From positions 1 through 42,696 of the forward strand of contig CACXMS010000027.1 of assembly GCA_902768795.1 (NCBI GenBank): 42,696 nucleotides of DNA. Reading direction: 5' to 3'. Positions 42,593 to 42,696 of the stretch are shown here, in pieces (the stretch's first letter is position 1; the number at the start of each line of letters is the position of its first letter). Source of the stretch: an uncultured Eubacteriales bacterium. Its GTDB lineage: Bacteria > Bacillota > Clostridia > Christensenellales > CAG-138. A program made the translations under genes and the position numbers. The notes below the pieces were generated by a model. That model was not told the DNA's origin and did not search any database. It was given only the letters and a program-made list of their open reading frames with translations.

Positions 42593-42696
42593 GGAAGAGC
42601 CGCGGGAGCCGGAGAAAAATAAAAGGATGCGCTTCTTTTTGCCAAGCTTTTTCTTCTCCGAAGAATAGGGAGAAAGCCAAACAAGGAAGAGCCGCG

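Noticed and set aside
42593..42696. 12-base direct repeat GGAAGAGCCGCG at 42593-42604 and 42685-42696
   Set aside because: Short, and the second copy is cut by the window end. It is too little to call an element.

Overview
The window comes from a GC-rich, endospore-lineage member of the Bacillota (Clostridia in the broad sense; a gut-type order such as Christensenellales or Oscillospirales is a guess). Support: the Firmicutes order of S10-spc-alpha ribosomal genes, including adk-map-KOW protein-infA-rpmJ; SigH and SpoVAD/SpoVAE; a mrnC-rlmB-sigH cluster; AGGAGG ribosome-binding sites; and TTGACA/TATAAT promoters. No tRNA, rRNA, insertion sequence, prophage or CRISPR array was seen.

Layout. 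1-88 is the C-terminal end of EF-Tu, closed by a terminator. 141-2854 holds an M29 aminopeptidase and an ECF sigma/membrane anti-sigma pair. 2979-7911 is a polyamine uptake operon (XRE-cupin regulator, potABCD) behind a strikingly regular operator array. 8025-9141 encodes a Pro/Thr-linker lipoprotein phosphoesterase. 9228-9674 (minus) is rpiB. 9815-11211 is spoVAD-spoVAE. 11276-12895 (minus) is a CBS-type family II pyrophosphatase. 13086-18184 is a branched-chain amino acid ABC transporter operon (livKHMGF), preceded by a palindrome, a promoter, a Leu/Val/Ile-rich small ORF and a terminator that together look like an attenuator. 18243-20234 (minus) is mrnC-rlmB-sigH. 20302-22275 is a NusG-domain-II / Gx-transporter / ApbE operon (membrane flavinylation). 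22276-22502 is a structured, possibly non-coding RNA region. 22501-24245 (minus) is a DUF4153 membrane protein whose 3' end is frameshifted by a 26-bp tandem duplication. 24447-26352 encodes a lipoprotein with one active and one inactivated NlpC/P60 domain. 26437-27011 is a repeat-rich region and a long leader. 27012-42532 is the continuous ribosomal superoperon from rpsJ to rplQ with secY, adk, map, infA, rpmJ and rpoA.

The ribosomal superoperon appears intact. The unusual points are in the 27 kb that separates tuf from rpsJ. In many Firmicutes these two genes are adjacent; here the gap holds transport, sporulation, envelope and redox operons, mostly single-promoter units closed by strong hairpins, several of them shared by convergent genes. 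The items most worth a second look are the pot operator array (two modules of three boxes at exact 11-bp spacing), the seven palindromes at exact 21-bp spacing upstream of the S10 promoter, the liv leader/attenuator, the structured element after apbE, the 26-bp duplication in the DUF4153 gene and the pseudo-NlpC/P60 domain.
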